From positions 1,162,001 through 1,226,000 of the forward strand of contig NZ_CP013264.1 of assembly GCF_001456115.1 (NCBI RefSeq): DNA of 64,000 nt, read 5' to 3'. A model generated the notes under the pieces. That model had not been told where the DNA came from. It worked only from the letters and a program-made list of their open reading frames with translations, and searched no databases. The position numbers and the translations under genes were made by a program. Of this stretch, positions 1-9,254 are shown in pieces; within the stretch, counting starts at the first letter, position 1; every line of letters begins with the position of its first letter. This DNA comes from Sphingobium baderi. GTDB taxonomy: Bacteria > Pseudomonadota > Alphaproteobacteria > Sphingomonadales > Sphingomonadaceae.

Positions 1-292
1 CGCTGTTCGGGTTCGTCGCGCGGGCCATGGAGCAAACGCCGCGAACATGCGGTTCACGGCTGAACTCGGCCTTGATGTCGGGCAGCTTGGACCCGCCCAT
101 GCCGGTGCCGGTCGGATCGCCGCCCTGCGCCATGAAGCCGGGGATGACGCGGTGGAACACCACGCCGTCGTAAAAGCCGTCCTTGGCGAGCGACGTGATG
201 CGCTCCACATGGCCCGGGGCCAGATCGGGGCGCAGCTTGATGACGACGTCGCCGCCGCTGTCGAGGGTGAGGGTAAGCGTTTCGTCGGCCAT
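1..292 (-). CDS. cyclophilin-type peptidyl-prolyl cis-trans isomerase, C-terminus cut by window edge
   Basis: The product catalyses cis-trans isomerisation of X-Pro bonds. The visible N-terminal ~97 residues start MADETLTLTL and hold the cyclophilin core FHRVIPGFMAQGG with the active-site Arg and Phe, then the MARATNPNS segment, which in small bacterial cyclophilins usually reads MAR-x-x-x-PNS. No signal peptide is seen, so a cytoplasmic PpiB-like enzyme is likely. The ATG at 292-290 is preceded by AGAGGAC at good spacing. The gene runs off the left edge, so length and C-terminus are unknown. A longer open frame upstream on this strand is not supported by the family start. Confidence 0.9.
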   Translation of the reverse strand, partial: MADETLTLTLDSGGDVVIKLRPDLAPGHVERITSLAKDGFYDGVVFHRVIPGFMAQGGDPTGTGMGGSKLPDIKAEFSREPHVRGVCSMARATNPNS

Positions 293-461
293 GATGTCCT
301 CTTTGTAGGGAAGGGTCGATGGCCGTCATATAAAGGCTTGAGACCGGGATGGAAGCATTTAGGGACATGACGCTCCGTTCCTCCCCCGAACCCCATTGCA
401 ATTCGATTCCGCATGAGCGAAAGCGGCCGGATGTTACAGGAACCGGACAGTAGGGGACGCG

Positions 462-1901
462 ATGAGCGAGCACGGCGACGTGGCCGAACCCCGGCCGGAC
501 GAGCAGCCTATTGACGAAACGACCGTCGATCAGGCGGATTCCCGTCATGACGAGGATGACCGGCTGAAAACCGACTTCGTATCCGCCGTGCTCGACGCGG
601 TGGAAGAGGGCGAGAGCGAACGTGCGCGCGAACTCGTGTCGCCACTGCACCCGGCCGATATTGCCGACCTTCTGGAACTCACCCCCTCCGAACGGCGCGG
701 GGAAGTCGCCGCAGCGCTGGGCGACCTTGTCGGCGCGGAGGTGCTTTCCGAGCTCAACGACTATGTGCGCGACGATCTGCTCGATTCGCTCGCGCCCGAA
801 CAGGTCGCCGAATTTGCGTCCGAACTGGATACCGACGACGCCGTCGCCATCATCGAGGACATGGACGACGCCGATCAGCAGGCCGTCCTCGACGCGCTCG
901 ATCCCGAAGATCGCGCCGCCATCGAAAACGCGCTTTCCTATCCGGAGGAATCAGCCGGTCGCCTGATGCAGCGCGACCTGATCGCGGTGCCCGAGCATAT
1001 GACGGTCGGGCAGGTGATCGACTACCTCCGCGACAATAGCGACCTCACCACCGATTTCTGGGAAATCTTCGTGGTGGACGAGCAGCACAAGCCTATCGGC
1101 ACTTGCCAGCTTTCGTGGATTCTCACCTGCCCGCGTTCCGTCGCCATGTCGGACCTCATGAAGCGGGAGCAGACACTGATCCCGGTCGATATGGATCAGG
1201 AGGAAGTGGCGCTACGCTTCCAGAAATATGCGCTGATCTCCGCCGCGGTGGTGGATGGCAGCGGACGGCTGGTGGGCATGATAACGGTCGATGACATCGT
1301 CCACATCATTTCCGAGGAAGCGGGCGAGGACATCCTGCGCCTGTCGGGCGCGGGCGAAGGCGACATCAACGAGCCCGTGATGGACAGCTATCGCGCTAGA
1401 GTGCGCTGGCTGCTCACCAATCTGCTGACCGCGCTGGTCGCCTCCACCATCATCGGCATTTTCGAAGGCACGATCGAAAAGATGGTGGCGCTCGCCACGC
1501 TGATGCCGATCGTCGCGGGCGTGGGCGGCAATGCGGGCAGCCAGACCATGGCCGTTACCGTCCGCGCGCTTGCCACCAACCAGATCACCGGGACCAACAC
1601 GCGCCGCACCATATTGCGCGAGATCCGCGTGGCGCTGCTCAATGGCGCGACCGTGGCGGTCGTGCTGGGCATCGGCGTCGCGCTGGTGTTCCAAAACGTC
1701 CATCTGGGGGGCGTGATCGCGGCGGCGATGATGACCAACATATTGACGGCGGGTTTTGCCGGGGCGGCGGTGCCTTTGGCCTTCGACCGGATGAACCTCG
1801 ATCCGGCGGTGGCATCCTCCATCTTTGTCACCATGATTACTGATTCGATGGGCTTTCTCGCTTTCCTGGGCCTGGCGACGGCAGCGGGATTGACGGGCTG
1901 A
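462..1901 (+). CDS. mgtE: magnesium transporter MgtE
   Basis: Inner-membrane Mg2+ channel/transporter of 479 residues, the usual family length. An acidic N-domain (about residues 25-140, with HPADIADLLE) is followed by two CBS domains (about 145-265) that gate the pore by Mg2+ sensing. The C-terminal membrane domain (about 290-479) carries the signature PIVAGVGGNAGSQ. The first ~30 residues are an acidic, low-complexity extension. The ATG has AGGGGA seven bases upstream. A DUF1489 gene follows after 22 bp, probably in the same transcript. I see no M-box-like structure in the short leader. Confidence 0.96.
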   Translation: MSEHGDVAEPRPDEQPIDETTVDQADSRHDEDDRLKTDFVSAVLDAVEEGESERARELVSPLHPADIADLLELTPSERRGEVAAALGDLVGAEVLSELNDYVRDDLLDSLAPEQVAEFASELDTDDAVAIIEDMDDADQQAVLDALDPEDRAAIENALSYPEESAGRLMQRDLIAVPEHMTVGQVIDYLRDNSDLTTDFWEIFVVDEQHKPIGTCQLSWILTCPRSVAMSDLMKREQTLIPVDMDQEEVALRFQKYALISAAVVDGSGRLVGMITVDDIVHIISEEAGEDILRLSGAGEGDINEPVMDSYRARVRWLLTNLLTALVASTIIGIFEGTIEKMVALATLMPIVAGVGGNAGSQTMAVTVRALATNQITGTNTRRTILREIRVALLNGATVAVVLGIGVALVFQNVHLGGVIAAAMMTNILTAGFAGAAVPLAFDRMNLDPAVASSIFVTMITDSMGFLAFLGLATAAGLTG

Positions 1902-1923
1902 GTTTCGCGCCCATCTTGACGAT

Positions 1924-2322
1924 ATGTCCCTTCACCTCACCAAGATCGCCTTTGGCGCTGAAAGTCCCGCCACCCTGCGCGCCTGGCTGGAAAGCCAGGC
2001 AGACGAAGCGCGGACCAGCACCCGTTACATGCCCAAGCGTTTCGAGGAACTGGCGGGCGGCTCCCTTTACTGGATACACAGCAGCCAGCTTGTAGGGCGC
2101 AGCGCGATATTGGGTTTTGAGGAAACAGGGCAGGGTCGTTTCTGGATACGTCTGGAACCGCGTCTCATCCCCGTGCGCGCTATGCCCAAGCGCCCCCATC
2201 AGGGCTGGCGCTATCTGGAAGCAAAGGATGCTCCGCCCGACCTCGGATCGGGGGAAGCGGACGATCTCGACGCCATGCCGCCCGCGCTGCTGGGGGAATT
2301 GTCGAAACTGGGACTGGTGTGA
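1924..2322 (+). CDS. DUF1489 family protein
   Basis: Soluble 132-residue protein of the alphaproteobacterial DUF1489 family, recognised from the N-terminal pattern MSLHLTKIAFGA, the central YWIHSSQLVGR segment and the motif GWRYLEAKDAPPD near the C-terminus. No signal peptide or membrane segment is present. Its function is not established. It lies 22 bp after mgtE on the same strand and converges with the MFS gene, so it is probably co-transcribed with mgtE. Whether that link is functional cannot be told from sequence. Confidence 0.85.
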   Translation: MSLHLTKIAFGAESPATLRAWLESQADEARTSTRYMPKRFEELAGGSLYWIHSSQLVGRSAILGFEETGQGRFWIRLEPRLIPVRAMPKRPHQGWRYLEAKDAPPDLGSGEADDLDAMPPALLGELSKLGLV

Positions 2323-2371
2323 TCCTGTTTGCCCGGCAGGCGAACCAACCTCTCTGCCGGCCTTGGCGGCA

Positions 2372-3649
2372 TCAGTATCCGTGGCGGCTGGTCCACCACA
2401 GGCCTAGCAGGCTGATCGCCGCCGCTGCCGCCATGTAGAGGCCGACCAGTTCCACGCCCTGCGCCGCGATCAGCCATGTCGCGACGATGGGGGCCAGCGC
2501 GCCGCCAATGATCCCGCCCAGATTGAAGGAGAAGGACGCGCCGGTATAGCGCAGCTGGACCGGGAACAGGGCGGGCAGATAGGCGCCCAGCGGCCCGTAG
2601 ACAAAACCCATCATGAAGAGGGCAAGGCTCAGGATCAGGAAGATCGGCAGCAATGCGCCCGTGCCCATAGCGGGCCCGAAGGCGACGCCCATCAGCACGG
2701 TGCCGATGCACCCCACGACCAGCACGCGCGTCGGGCTGGTCTTGTCAGCCCACCATCCGGCCAGGACGATGCTGATCGCCATGAAGATGATCGCGCCCAA
2801 CTGGACCGAGAGGAATATCTCACGGTCGATCTTCAATATCGTCGTGCCATAGCCCAGCGCAAAGGCGGTCGCGATATAATAAATGGCAAAGCAGGCAACC
2901 ACGGCGAAGGTGCCCGCAATTGCCGCGCCCAAATGGCTTTGGAATAGCGTGGCGAGCGGTACGGCGGGCGGTGGCGCTTCCGCCTGCGCGGCGGCAAATT
3001 CCGGCGTTTCGGTGAGCTTCAGGCGAACCCACAGGCCAACGAACACCAGCACCGCGCTGCCCAGGAACGGCAGACGCCAGCCCCAGGCGAAAAACTCCTC
3101 GTCGCTCAGCCACAACCCCAGCAGCAGGAACATGCCGTTGGCGGCGAGGAAACCGACCGGTGCGCCCAGCTGTGGGAACATGCCGAAGCGGGCACGCCAT
3201 CCCGGCGGCGCATTCTCCACCGCCAGCAAGGCCGCGCCGCCCCATTCTCCGCCAAGGCCCAGGCCTTGCCCGAACCGCAGGATGCACAGGATCAGCGGCG
3301 CCCACCAGCCGATCATCTGGTAAGTCGGCAGGAACCCGATGGCGAGTGTCGATCCGCCCATCAGCATCAGCGATATGACCAGCGTCACCTTGCGCCCGAT
3401 GCGGTCTCCATAATGGCCGAACACCGCCGCGCCCAGGGGTCGCGCGAAGAAGGCGAGCGACAGACTGCCATAGGACGCCATAAGCTGCGCCGTGGGAGAG
3501 GATGCCGGGAAGAACAGCGCGGGAAAGATCAGGCTCGCCGCCGTCGCATAGATGTAGAAGTCGTAAAATTCGACCGCCGTTCCGACCAGGCTGGCGCCCA
3601 GCACCCGTCGGTGACGCCAGACCGCGCCGATGCCGTTTTCATTCCCCAT
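2372..3649 (-). CDS. MFS transporter, metabolite:H+ symporter type
   Basis: Twelve-helix inner-membrane carrier of 425 residues. The opening (about residues 17-35, LVGTAVEFYDFYIYATA) and the loop after helix 2 (YGDRIGRK, an A-like motif D-R-x-G-R-K) fit the MHS subfamily, which imports small carboxylates or osmolytes such as dicarboxylates, shikimate or proline/betaine. Substrate cannot be assigned. The ATG at 3649 has a GGGGGAG ribosome site. The upstream methyltransferase gene ends 15 bp before it on the same strand, so they may share a transcript. Confidence 0.9.
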   Translation of the reverse strand: MGNENGIGAVWRHRRVLGASLVGTAVEFYDFYIYATAASLIFPALFFPASSPTAQLMASYGSLSLAFFARPLGAAVFGHYGDRIGRKVTLVISLMLMGGSTLAIGFLPTYQMIGWWAPLILCILRFGQGLGLGGEWGGAALLAVENAPPGWRARFGMFPQLGAPVGFLAANGMFLLLGLWLSDEEFFAWGWRLPFLGSAVLVFVGLWVRLKLTETPEFAAAQAEAPPPAVPLATLFQSHLGAAIAGTFAVVACFAIYYIATAFALGYGTTILKIDREIFLSVQLGAIIFMAISIVLAGWWADKTSPTRVLVVGCIGTVLMGVAFGPAMGTGALLPIFLILSLALFMMGFVYGPLGAYLPALFPVQLRYTGASFSFNLGGIIGGALAPIVATWLIAAQGVELVGLYMAAAAAISLLGLWWTSRHGY

Positions 3650-3664
3650 TTCCGCTCCCCCCGT

Positions 3665-4462
3665 TTATCTTTTCCGCTTCTGGTTCAGCAATTCATAGGC
3701 CATCACCGCGCAGGCGACGGCGGCGTTCAGGCTGTCCGCCTTGCCCAGCATCGGCATCTTCACCAGCAAGTCGCACTCGGCTTCATAGGCTTCCGGCAAT
3801 CCCTGCGCCTCGTTTCCGACGAGGAGGAAGGACGGGCTGTGGTAGCGCGGTTCCTGATAATCCTGCGTGGCTTTCAGGCTGGTGCCGATCAGTTCGCCGG
3901 GACCGGCGCGCAACCATGTCATGAACTCGCCCCAGCGCGCCTGCGTGATCGACTGGGTGAAGAGCGCCCCCATGCTCGCCCGCACCGCTTCGACGGAAAA
4001 AGGGTCCACGCAATCGTCGATCAGGATCAATCCGCCTGCGCCGACCGCGTCGCCCGTCCGCAGGATCGTCCCCAGATTGCCCGGATCGCGCAGCGACTGC
4101 GCGACGATCCAGATGTCGGCCTTCGTCCTGTCGAGTTTCGCCAGCGGCACCAGCCGGTCGCGATAGACGCCGACCACGGCCTGCGGATTGTCCTTGCCCG
4201 AAATCTTGGAAAGAATGTCCGGCGTAGTCTCGATAACGTCGCCGCCCGCCGCCCCCATCGCCGCGATCAGGTCCATGGCCAGCGGATGTGTGGACCCGGC
4301 ATGGAACAGCATTTCGGGCAGCACGCCTTCCTCGCGCGCTTCGGTCAGGATACGAAGCCCTTCGGCAAGGAACAGTCCTTCGGCCTTGCGGAATTTCTTC
4401 TCACGCAGGGACCGGACGCGCTTGACCAGAGGGTTGGAAAATCCGGTGATCTCGCGTGCCAC
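3665..4462 (-). CDS. TrmH/SpoU-family RNA 2'-O-methyltransferase
   Basis: A 265-residue SPOUT enzyme predicted to methylate a ribose 2'-OH in rRNA or tRNA. The N-terminal substrate-binding domain opens with NPLVKRVRSLREKKFR (about residues 10-25). The SPOUT core shows the three family motifs: SLRDPGNLGTILRTGDA (about 142-158), LLVGNEAQGL (about 211-220) and SLNAAVACAVMAYE (about 242-255). The start is GTG at 4462-4460 with no strong Shine-Dalgarno sequence. Target site is unknown; RlmB- or TsnR-like is the nearest guess. It lies 80 bp downstream of ptsH. Confidence 0.9.
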   Translation of the reverse strand: MAREITGFSNPLVKRVRSLREKKFRKAEGLFLAEGLRILTEAREEGVLPEMLFHAGSTHPLAMDLIAAMGAAGGDVIETTPDILSKISGKDNPQAVVGVYRDRLVPLAKLDRTKADIWIVAQSLRDPGNLGTILRTGDAVGAGGLILIDDCVDPFSVEAVRASMGALFTQSITQARWGEFMTWLRAGPGELIGTSLKATQDYQEPRYHSPSFLLVGNEAQGLPEAYEAECDLLVKMPMLGKADSLNAAVACAVMAYELLNQKRKR

Positions 4463-4542
4463 GCCCGTGCCTGTTCTTCGAAAGCGAATGAAGCGGCTTC
4501 TCTATAGGGGCAATGCGGAAAAGGGTAGGGCTGTATTTTGCC

Positions 4543-4815
4543 CTAATCCTCCCCGAACTTGTCCTCCACCAGCGTCACCAGCTGGATCAGCGAATCCTGC
4601 GCTTCCGGCCCTGCTGCGCTGATGACGATCGAATCGCCCATTGCCGCGCCCAGCATCATCAGGCCCATGATCGACGTGCCGGTGACTTCATTGCCGTCTT
4701 TCCTGACGGTGATCTGCGAAGGAAGACCGCTGGCCAGGGTGACGAACTTGGCGCTGGCGCGGGCGTGGAGGCCGCGCTTGTTGCTGATCCGGACTTCCTG
4801 GCTGATTTCGTTCAT
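4543..4815 (-). CDS. ptsH: HPr-family phosphocarrier protein (NPr-like)
   Basis: A 90-residue phosphocarrier. His17 in RGLHARAS is the site phosphorylated by enzyme I (here the PtsP encoded at 17.8-20.1 kb). Ser48 in the motif GTSIMGLMML is the HPr-kinase site and hprK lies 1.4 kb upstream in the same operon, so both modifications look possible. No sugar-specific PTS permease is encoded in the window, so the role is regulatory, as in other alphaproteobacterial incomplete PTS. Its ATG overlaps the manX stop (ATGA), implying coupled translation. Confidence 0.95.
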   Translation of the reverse strand: MNEISQEVRISNKRGLHARASAKFVTLASGLPSQITVRKDGNEVTGTSIMGLMMLGAAMGDSIVISAAGPEAQDSLIQLVTLVEDKFGED

Positions 4816-5216
4816 GGAGTGCTACCCAACAGTTCCGACGCTACGCTGATATATTTCTGGCCTGCCTCGCGCGCGGCGGCGACGGCGGACCGCACGTCCA
4901 TCACCTTGCGGGCGCTTTCCAGGCGGATGAGCATGGGCAGGTTGATGCCCGCGATCACTTCGATTTCACCCGCACGCAGCAGAGATATGGCCAGGTTAGA
5001 CGGGGTGCCCCCGAACAGGTCCGTCAGCAGGATCACGCCCGACCCGTCGTTCACGCGCTCGACCGCGGCGGAGATGTCCGCGCGGCGCAATTCCATGTCA
5101 TCTTCCGGCCCGATGCAGATCGTTTCGATCTGCTGCTGCGGCCCCACGACATGCTCCATCGCGACGACGAATTCCGTCGCCAGCGACCCATGAGTGACGA
5201 GTACGAGTCCAATCAT
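4812..5216 (-). CDS. manX: PTS EIIA component, mannose (ManX/EIIA-Man) type
   Basis: A 134-residue EIIA domain of the mannose family. It begins MIGLVLVTHG with the phosphorylatable His9 and carries LLTDLFGGTPSN around residues 64-75. There are no fused IIB, IIC or IID parts, so it acts as a phosphorylation-dependent regulator accepting phosphate from HPr. The start at 5216 was chosen because the family begins at this methionine; the open frame upstream reads through the end of rapZ. It ends overlapping ptsH by four bases and starts 22 bp after rapZ. Confidence 0.95.
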   Translation of the reverse strand: MIGLVLVTHGSLATEFVVAMEHVVGPQQQIETICIGPEDDMELRRADISAAVERVNDGSGVILLTDLFGGTPSNLAISLLRAGEIEVIAGINLPMLIRLESARKVMDVRSAVAAAREAGQKYISVASELLGSTP

Positions 5217-5238
5217 CTGCGCTAACGGCCCACCTGTT

Positions 5239-6180
5239 TCATGATTGTGCTTTCGGGCCTCCCGGTCTGCGCTTCTCCAGGGCGTCCTGGGGCGCTGATT
5301 CCATGTTTCTGTGGCTGACCGTGGGCGAAAAGCCCGCATCTTGCAAGTATCTGGCGACACGCTCGGCCACATGCACTGATCTGTGCCGCCCGCCGGTGCA
5401 GCCGAACGCCACGGTGATGTATGTTTTCCCACCCTCCGCATAGCGCGGCAGCAGGGTGGCGAGCAGCGCCTCGATCCGGCTCACCGTATCCTCATAGGCC
5501 GGGTCCCGCGCGATATAGGCGGCGACATCGGGATCAAGGCCGGTCTTGGGCCGCAGCGCGTCGTCCCAATGCGGGTTACGCAGATAGCGCATGTCGAACA
5601 TCAGGTCGGCATTGCGGGGCATGCCGCGCGAAAAGCCGAAGGACAGGATCGTCAGCACCGGGTCGGACAACCGTTCGCGCGTGTAGCGATTGCGGATTTC
5701 CTGTTGCAGCGCATTGCTGCTGAACGCTGTCGTGTCGATGACCTGGCTGGCCCAGCGGCGCAGTGGCTCGGTCAATTCCCGTTCCCGCGATATGCCGTCG
5801 GCGGCGGGGCGGTCGAGCGCCAGCGGATGCCGCCGCCGCGTCTCGGCAAAACGCCGCTCCAACTCGCTGCCCGAACAATCGAGGAACAGCGTTTCGACAT
5901 CATGGCCATGCTTTTCGCGCAAAGCCTTGATCCGGCGGACGATGGCGTTGGCGTCGAAACCCCGCGTGCGCGCGTCGATGCCAATGGCGAGCGGGCGTTC
6001 GTCCGCATCGCTGTGCCCGGCGGGCAAAGGCGTGTCGAGCAGCCGGTCGAGCAGGACCAGCGGCAGGTTGTCCACCACTTCCCAGCCCATATCCTCCAGC
6101 GTCTTGAGCGCGGTCGTCTTGCCAGCGCCGGAGAGGCCCGACACCAGCAGGATCGTCTTGGGCGCAGGAGTGGATGTCAT
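5239..6180 (-). CDS. rapZ: RNase adapter protein / nucleotide-binding protein RapZ
   Basis: A 313-residue P-loop protein of the RapZ (YvcJ) family. Walker A GLSGAGKT lies at residues 15-22, and the C-terminal RapZ domain includes FGFSRGMPRNADLMFDMRYL and IAFGCTGGRHRS-like text (here VAFGCTGGRHRSVHVAE). In enterobacteria it binds glucosamine-6-phosphate and directs RNase E to the sRNA GlmZ. No GlmZ is known to me in this group, so only a metabolite or RNA-linked regulatory role is inferred. It sits between hprK and manX, as in many alphaproteobacteria. Its ATG overlaps the hprK stop. Confidence 0.95.
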   Translation of the reverse strand: MTSTPAPKTILLVSGLSGAGKTTALKTLEDMGWEVVDNLPLVLLDRLLDTPLPAGHSDADERPLAIGIDARTRGFDANAIVRRIKALREKHGHDVETLFLDCSGSELERRFAETRRRHPLALDRPAADGISRERELTEPLRRWASQVIDTTAFSSNALQQEIRNRYTRERLSDPVLTILSFGFSRGMPRNADLMFDMRYLRNPHWDDALRPKTGLDPDVAAYIARDPAYEDTVSRIEALLATLLPRYAEGGKTYITVAFGCTGGRHRSVHVAERVARYLQDAGFSPTVSHRNMESAPQDALEKRRPGGPKAQS

Positions 6181-6611
6181 GTCCGGCCCAGTTCCCTGAG
6201 CGCGAGTTCGACCTTGATCGGGGCGGAGGCTTCCAGCGGCGCGATGCGGACCAGCGGAATATCGATGCCGGCGATCCGGCGGCTTGCTCCTTCGGCGGGC
6301 AGCCGTTCCGTTACATCGCCCAGATGCGCGATCAGCGCGACCGGCACGCTATCGGCGTGAGGCATGTCGACGACCCCGATGCCGCGCACTTCCATCTTGT
6401 CTGCGATGGTGGCGGGTGCGGTGGCGATCAACTGGCCGCCCTCTGCCGTCAGGATCGTATAATCATCGCTCACCAGCACAGCCCCCCGGTCGATCAGGCG
6501 CAGAGCAAGGTCGGATTTCCCCGCACCGCTCGGCCCATGGAGCAGGACGGCGCGCCCGCCGATGGCGACGCTCGTTGCATGAAGTGTCTGATGTGAAGTC
6601 GCGCCCGTCAT
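6177..6611 (-). CDS. hprK: HPr kinase/phosphorylase, short alphaproteobacterial form
   Basis: A 144-residue protein equal to the C-terminal catalytic half of Firmicute HprK, lacking the N-terminal domain, as is normal in alphaproteobacteria. Walker A GPSGAGKS is at residues 26-33, VSDDYT around 46-51, and the HprK signature EVRGIGVVDM near 74-83. It phosphorylates and dephosphorylates Ser48 of HPr. Location between chvG and rapZ couples the envelope-sensing kinase to PTS control. SD-like AGGATC precedes the ATG, and the gene overlaps rapZ by four bases. Confidence 0.93.
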   Translation of the reverse strand: MTGATSHQTLHATSVAIGGRAVLLHGPSGAGKSDLALRLIDRGAVLVSDDYTILTAEGGQLIATAPATIADKMEVRGIGVVDMPHADSVPVALIAHLGDVTERLPAEGASRRIAGIDIPLVRIAPLEASAPIKVELALRELGRT

Positions 6612-6705
6612 GATCCTGTCACCCTTCTAACCCCAGTCGCGAAGGGAAGATACGAAGGAAAGGCCCGCGCGCCCAAAAACTGTCCCGAGAGGGGACGTAG
6701 AGGCG

Positions 6706-8298
6706 CTATTCCGATACGAGGCCGGGATCGCGCTCCACCGCCATGGGCAGGCGGACGATGAAGCGCGCGCCGGTCTGTGCGTCCTCGCGGTCGGCGATGC
6801 TGACCTTGCCCTGATGCCCTTCCACGATGGACCGGGCGATGGCGAGGCCAAGACCGGAATGTTTTCCGAAGGCTTCGTTTTCGGGCCGCACGCTATGGAA
6901 GCGGCGGAACACATGCTCGCGCTCCGATTCCGGCACGCCCGGCCCTTCATCCTCGACGCTGACCAGCACTTCATTGTCGGCCACGGTCGCGATGATCTGG
7001 ACCAGCCCGCCTTCGGGTGAAAAAGACACGGCATTGTCGATCAGATTGTCGAGCACGCGGATCAGCCGCTGTTCCTCGCCCAGCACTACGGCCACGTCCT
7101 TGCGCGGGCGGGCGAAGGCGAGGCGCACGCCACGCGGCACGCCGCGCGCCTCGCGGGCGATCACCATCCTCTCGATCAGCAGCCCCAGGTCAATCGGCTC
7201 GAAGCGTGTGCGCGAAAGCTGGGCGTCGATGCGGGAAGCCTCGGCGATGTCGGTGACAAGCCGGTCCAGCCGCCGCACATCCTCCCTGCAGATGTCCATG
7301 AGCTGTTCGCGCAGGTTGGGCTGCTCCACCCGGTCCAGCGCGTCCAGCGCGGAGCGGAGCGAAGCGATGGGGTTTTTCAGCTCATGGCTCACATCGGCCG
7401 CGAAGGCGTCGGTGGCGTCGATCCGCTGACGCAGCGCATGACTCATGTCGGAAAGGGCGCGGGCCAACATCCCGATCTCGTCCCGCCGTTCGGGCAGGCG
7501 AGGCACCATCACCTCCCGCGCCCGGCCCAGCCGCACGCGCACGGCGGCGCGGGCAAGGCTCTGGATGGGCTGCACGATCGTGCGCGCCAGAAACAGCGAC
7601 AGCAGCACCGAAGCCAGCACCGCGGCGGCCAGCACGATGCCCAGCCGCAAACGCTCGGCGCGGACGATGCGCGTGATGTCGCGAGCGTTCTCTGTGGACA
7701 GCAGGCTGGTGCCGTCCTTCATCTTCACGGCGGCGGAAATCATGAAAGTGCGGTCGGGCGCGTAGCGGTTGGTTGCCTGCGGCTTGCCGGTCCGGTCGGC
7801 CAATATGATTTCGGGCCATGCCTGCGCCCGGTCGACCGCCGGTTCCTCGAAATTGGGCGGCCGGTCGGCGAACACGATGCGGTCCATCATCTTGTCGAGG
7901 AAGCGGGCGACATGCCGCTTCAATTCCTCTTCGGACGGCAGGCGCAGGCGATAGCGCGGCGCATCCATGGTGAAGCTGTCGGCGACCAGCCGCCCGTCGG
8001 GCGCATAGCGGCGCACCCGATCATCGGTCTGTCGCGCATAGGCCGCGATCAGCCTGTCATGCAGCTCGGGCGGCGCGTTTTCGAGGCCGATGGCAAGCAA
8101 TTTCAACTCGCGCGCGGACTGTTCCAGCCGGTCGTCGACGATCCGTGTGCGATAGCTGTCGAGATAGAAGAATCCCCCCGCCAGCAGCGCCAGCGCAAAG
8201 ACATTCACCGCCAGGATACGCAGCGTCAGGCTGATGCGGCCCGACCAGCGCACCGCCAGCGGTGCGTCATTCTTCCGAGAATCGGTATCCGGCGCCAT
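6706..8298 (-). CDS. chvG: sensor histidine kinase ChvG (ExoS-type)
   Basis: Inner-membrane sensor kinase of 530 residues. TM1 spans about 22-46, a periplasmic sensor 47-218, TM2 about 219-240, then HAMP. HisKA carries the phosphorylated His305 in DVSHELKNP, and HATPase shows N-box DNLIDNAV (417-424) and G-boxes DEGPG (450-454) and GLGLA (483-487). ChvG partners ChvI and, in rhizobia and Agrobacterium, responds to acidity or envelope stress. I prefer the ATG at 8298, which overlaps chvI by 32 bp; a more upstream start would add 33 non-conserved residues lying inside chvI. It is 94 bp from hprK. Confidence 0.92.
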   Translation of the reverse strand: MAPDTDSRKNDAPLAVRWSGRISLTLRILAVNVFALALLAGGFFYLDSYRTRIVDDRLEQSARELKLLAIGLENAPPELHDRLIAAYARQTDDRVRRYAPDGRLVADSFTMDAPRYRLRLPSEEELKRHVARFLDKMMDRIVFADRPPNFEEPAVDRAQAWPEIILADRTGKPQATNRYAPDRTFMISAAVKMKDGTSLLSTENARDITRIVRAERLRLGIVLAAAVLASVLLSLFLARTIVQPIQSLARAAVRVRLGRAREVMVPRLPERRDEIGMLARALSDMSHALRQRIDATDAFAADVSHELKNPIASLRSALDALDRVEQPNLREQLMDICREDVRRLDRLVTDIAEASRIDAQLSRTRFEPIDLGLLIERMVIAREARGVPRGVRLAFARPRKDVAVVLGEEQRLIRVLDNLIDNAVSFSPEGGLVQIIATVADNEVLVSVEDEGPGVPESEREHVFRRFHSVRPENEAFGKHSGLGLAIARSIVEGHQGKVSIADREDAQTGARFIVRLPMAVERDPGLVSE

Positions 8299-8971
8299 AG
8301 AGCGTATCGATTGCGTTGAAATCGGAATCCACCTCGCGGAATTTGCGACGCAGCCTCTTGATATGGCTGTCGATCGTTCGGTCGTCGACATAGACATCGT
8401 CCTGATAGGCAGCGTCCATCAACTGATTGCGGTTCTTGACCACGCCGGGGCGCGCGGCCAGCGTTTCCAGGATCAGGAATTCGGTGACGGTCAGCGTCAC
8501 ATCCTTCCCGTCCCATTTGACGCGATGGCGGGCCGGGTCCATCTCCAGCCGCCCGCGCACGATCGGGTCGATCGCTGGCTCGTCGGCGGCAGGGGGCGTG
8601 CGGCTGACTTCCGCGCGGCGCAATATGGCGCGGATGCGCGCGATCAGCAGCCGCTGGGAAAAGGGCTTGGCGATATAGTCGTCCGCCCCCATCGCAAGAC
8701 CCAGTGCCTCGTCCAGCTCATCCACCTTGGACGTCAGGAAGATGACGGGCATCTGGTTCCTTTCCCGCAGCCGCCGCAGCAGTTCCAGCCCGTCCATCTG
8801 CGGCATCTTGATATCGAACACCGCCAGGTCCGCCGGATTGTCGAGCAGGGCCTTCAACGCGGCGTCCGGGTCCGAATAGATGCGCGTTACGAAGCCTTCG
8901 GCCTGAAGCGCGATCGACACGGAGGTCAGAATATTCTTGTCATCATCCACAAGGGCGATGGTGGCGGTCAT
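8267..8971 (-). CDS. chvI: response regulator ChvI (OmpR family)
   Basis: A 234-residue OmpR/PhoB-type regulator. The receiver domain has the acidic triad DDD at 9-11, phosphoacceptor Asp53 in VFDIKMP and the switch Thr/Lys segment FLTSK near 102-106. The C-terminal winged helix (about 130-230) includes the DNA-recognition helix region [13 protein letters not shown]. It is first in a chvI-chvG-hprK-rapZ-manX-ptsH gene string and divergent from pckA, the classic alphaproteobacterial arrangement. GGGATG precedes the ATG. Confidence 0.95.
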   Translation of the reverse strand: MTATIALVDDDKNILTSVSIALQAEGFVTRIYSDPDAALKALLDNPADLAVFDIKMPQMDGLELLRRLRERNQMPVIFLTSKVDELDEALGLAMGADDYIAKPFSQRLLIARIRAILRRAEVSRTPPAADEPAIDPIVRGRLEMDPARHRVKWDGKDVTLTVTEFLILETLAARPGVVKNRNQLMDAAYQDDVYVDDRTIDSHIKRLRRKFREVDSDFNAIDTLYGAGYRFSEE

Positions 8972-9254
8972 GCATCATCCCGGTAATGGCGAAAGGGCAA
9001 TGGGCGCAATCGTTAGACGATGCCTGCCCCGGCTGCAAGGAAGTCGCCATATCCCATCATTATGCGGCATGACCGTCGATTTTCGGGACAAACTCAGCCT
9101 TTCGGGGGTTTGACGGTTTCTATCCGACCGCCTAATGCCGACTCCATCCACCACGAGGGACGTCTGCCGGCAGTGATCGGTGCGCCTGAGCGGAAAGGAT
9201 CGGCCGCCTCCACATGATGAACGGTGGCATGGACTTATATTCAGGAGCAAAGGC
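8972..9254. promoter_or_regulatory. divergent chvI/pckA intergenic region
   Basis: This 283-bp spacer must hold the promoters of both chvI (minus) and pckA (plus). I see no perfect long palindrome or recognisable riboswitch. AGGAG at 9243-9247 is the pckA ribosome site. The stretch just before it, CATGGACTTATATTCAGGAG, nearly repeats at 38756-38775 before rpsU. ChvI is known to control pckA in relatives, but a ChvI box cannot be identified with confidence by eye. Confidence 0.5.

Noticed and set aside
54..650. 198-codon minus-strand frame overlapping the start of mgtE
   Set aside because: It is out of frame with the cyclophilin and antisense to mgtE; the real minus-strand gene here is the cyclophilin starting at 292.
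3266..4507. 413-codon plus-strand open frame
   Set aside because: Runs antisense across the MFS and methyltransferase genes; composition is that of a GC-rich shadow.
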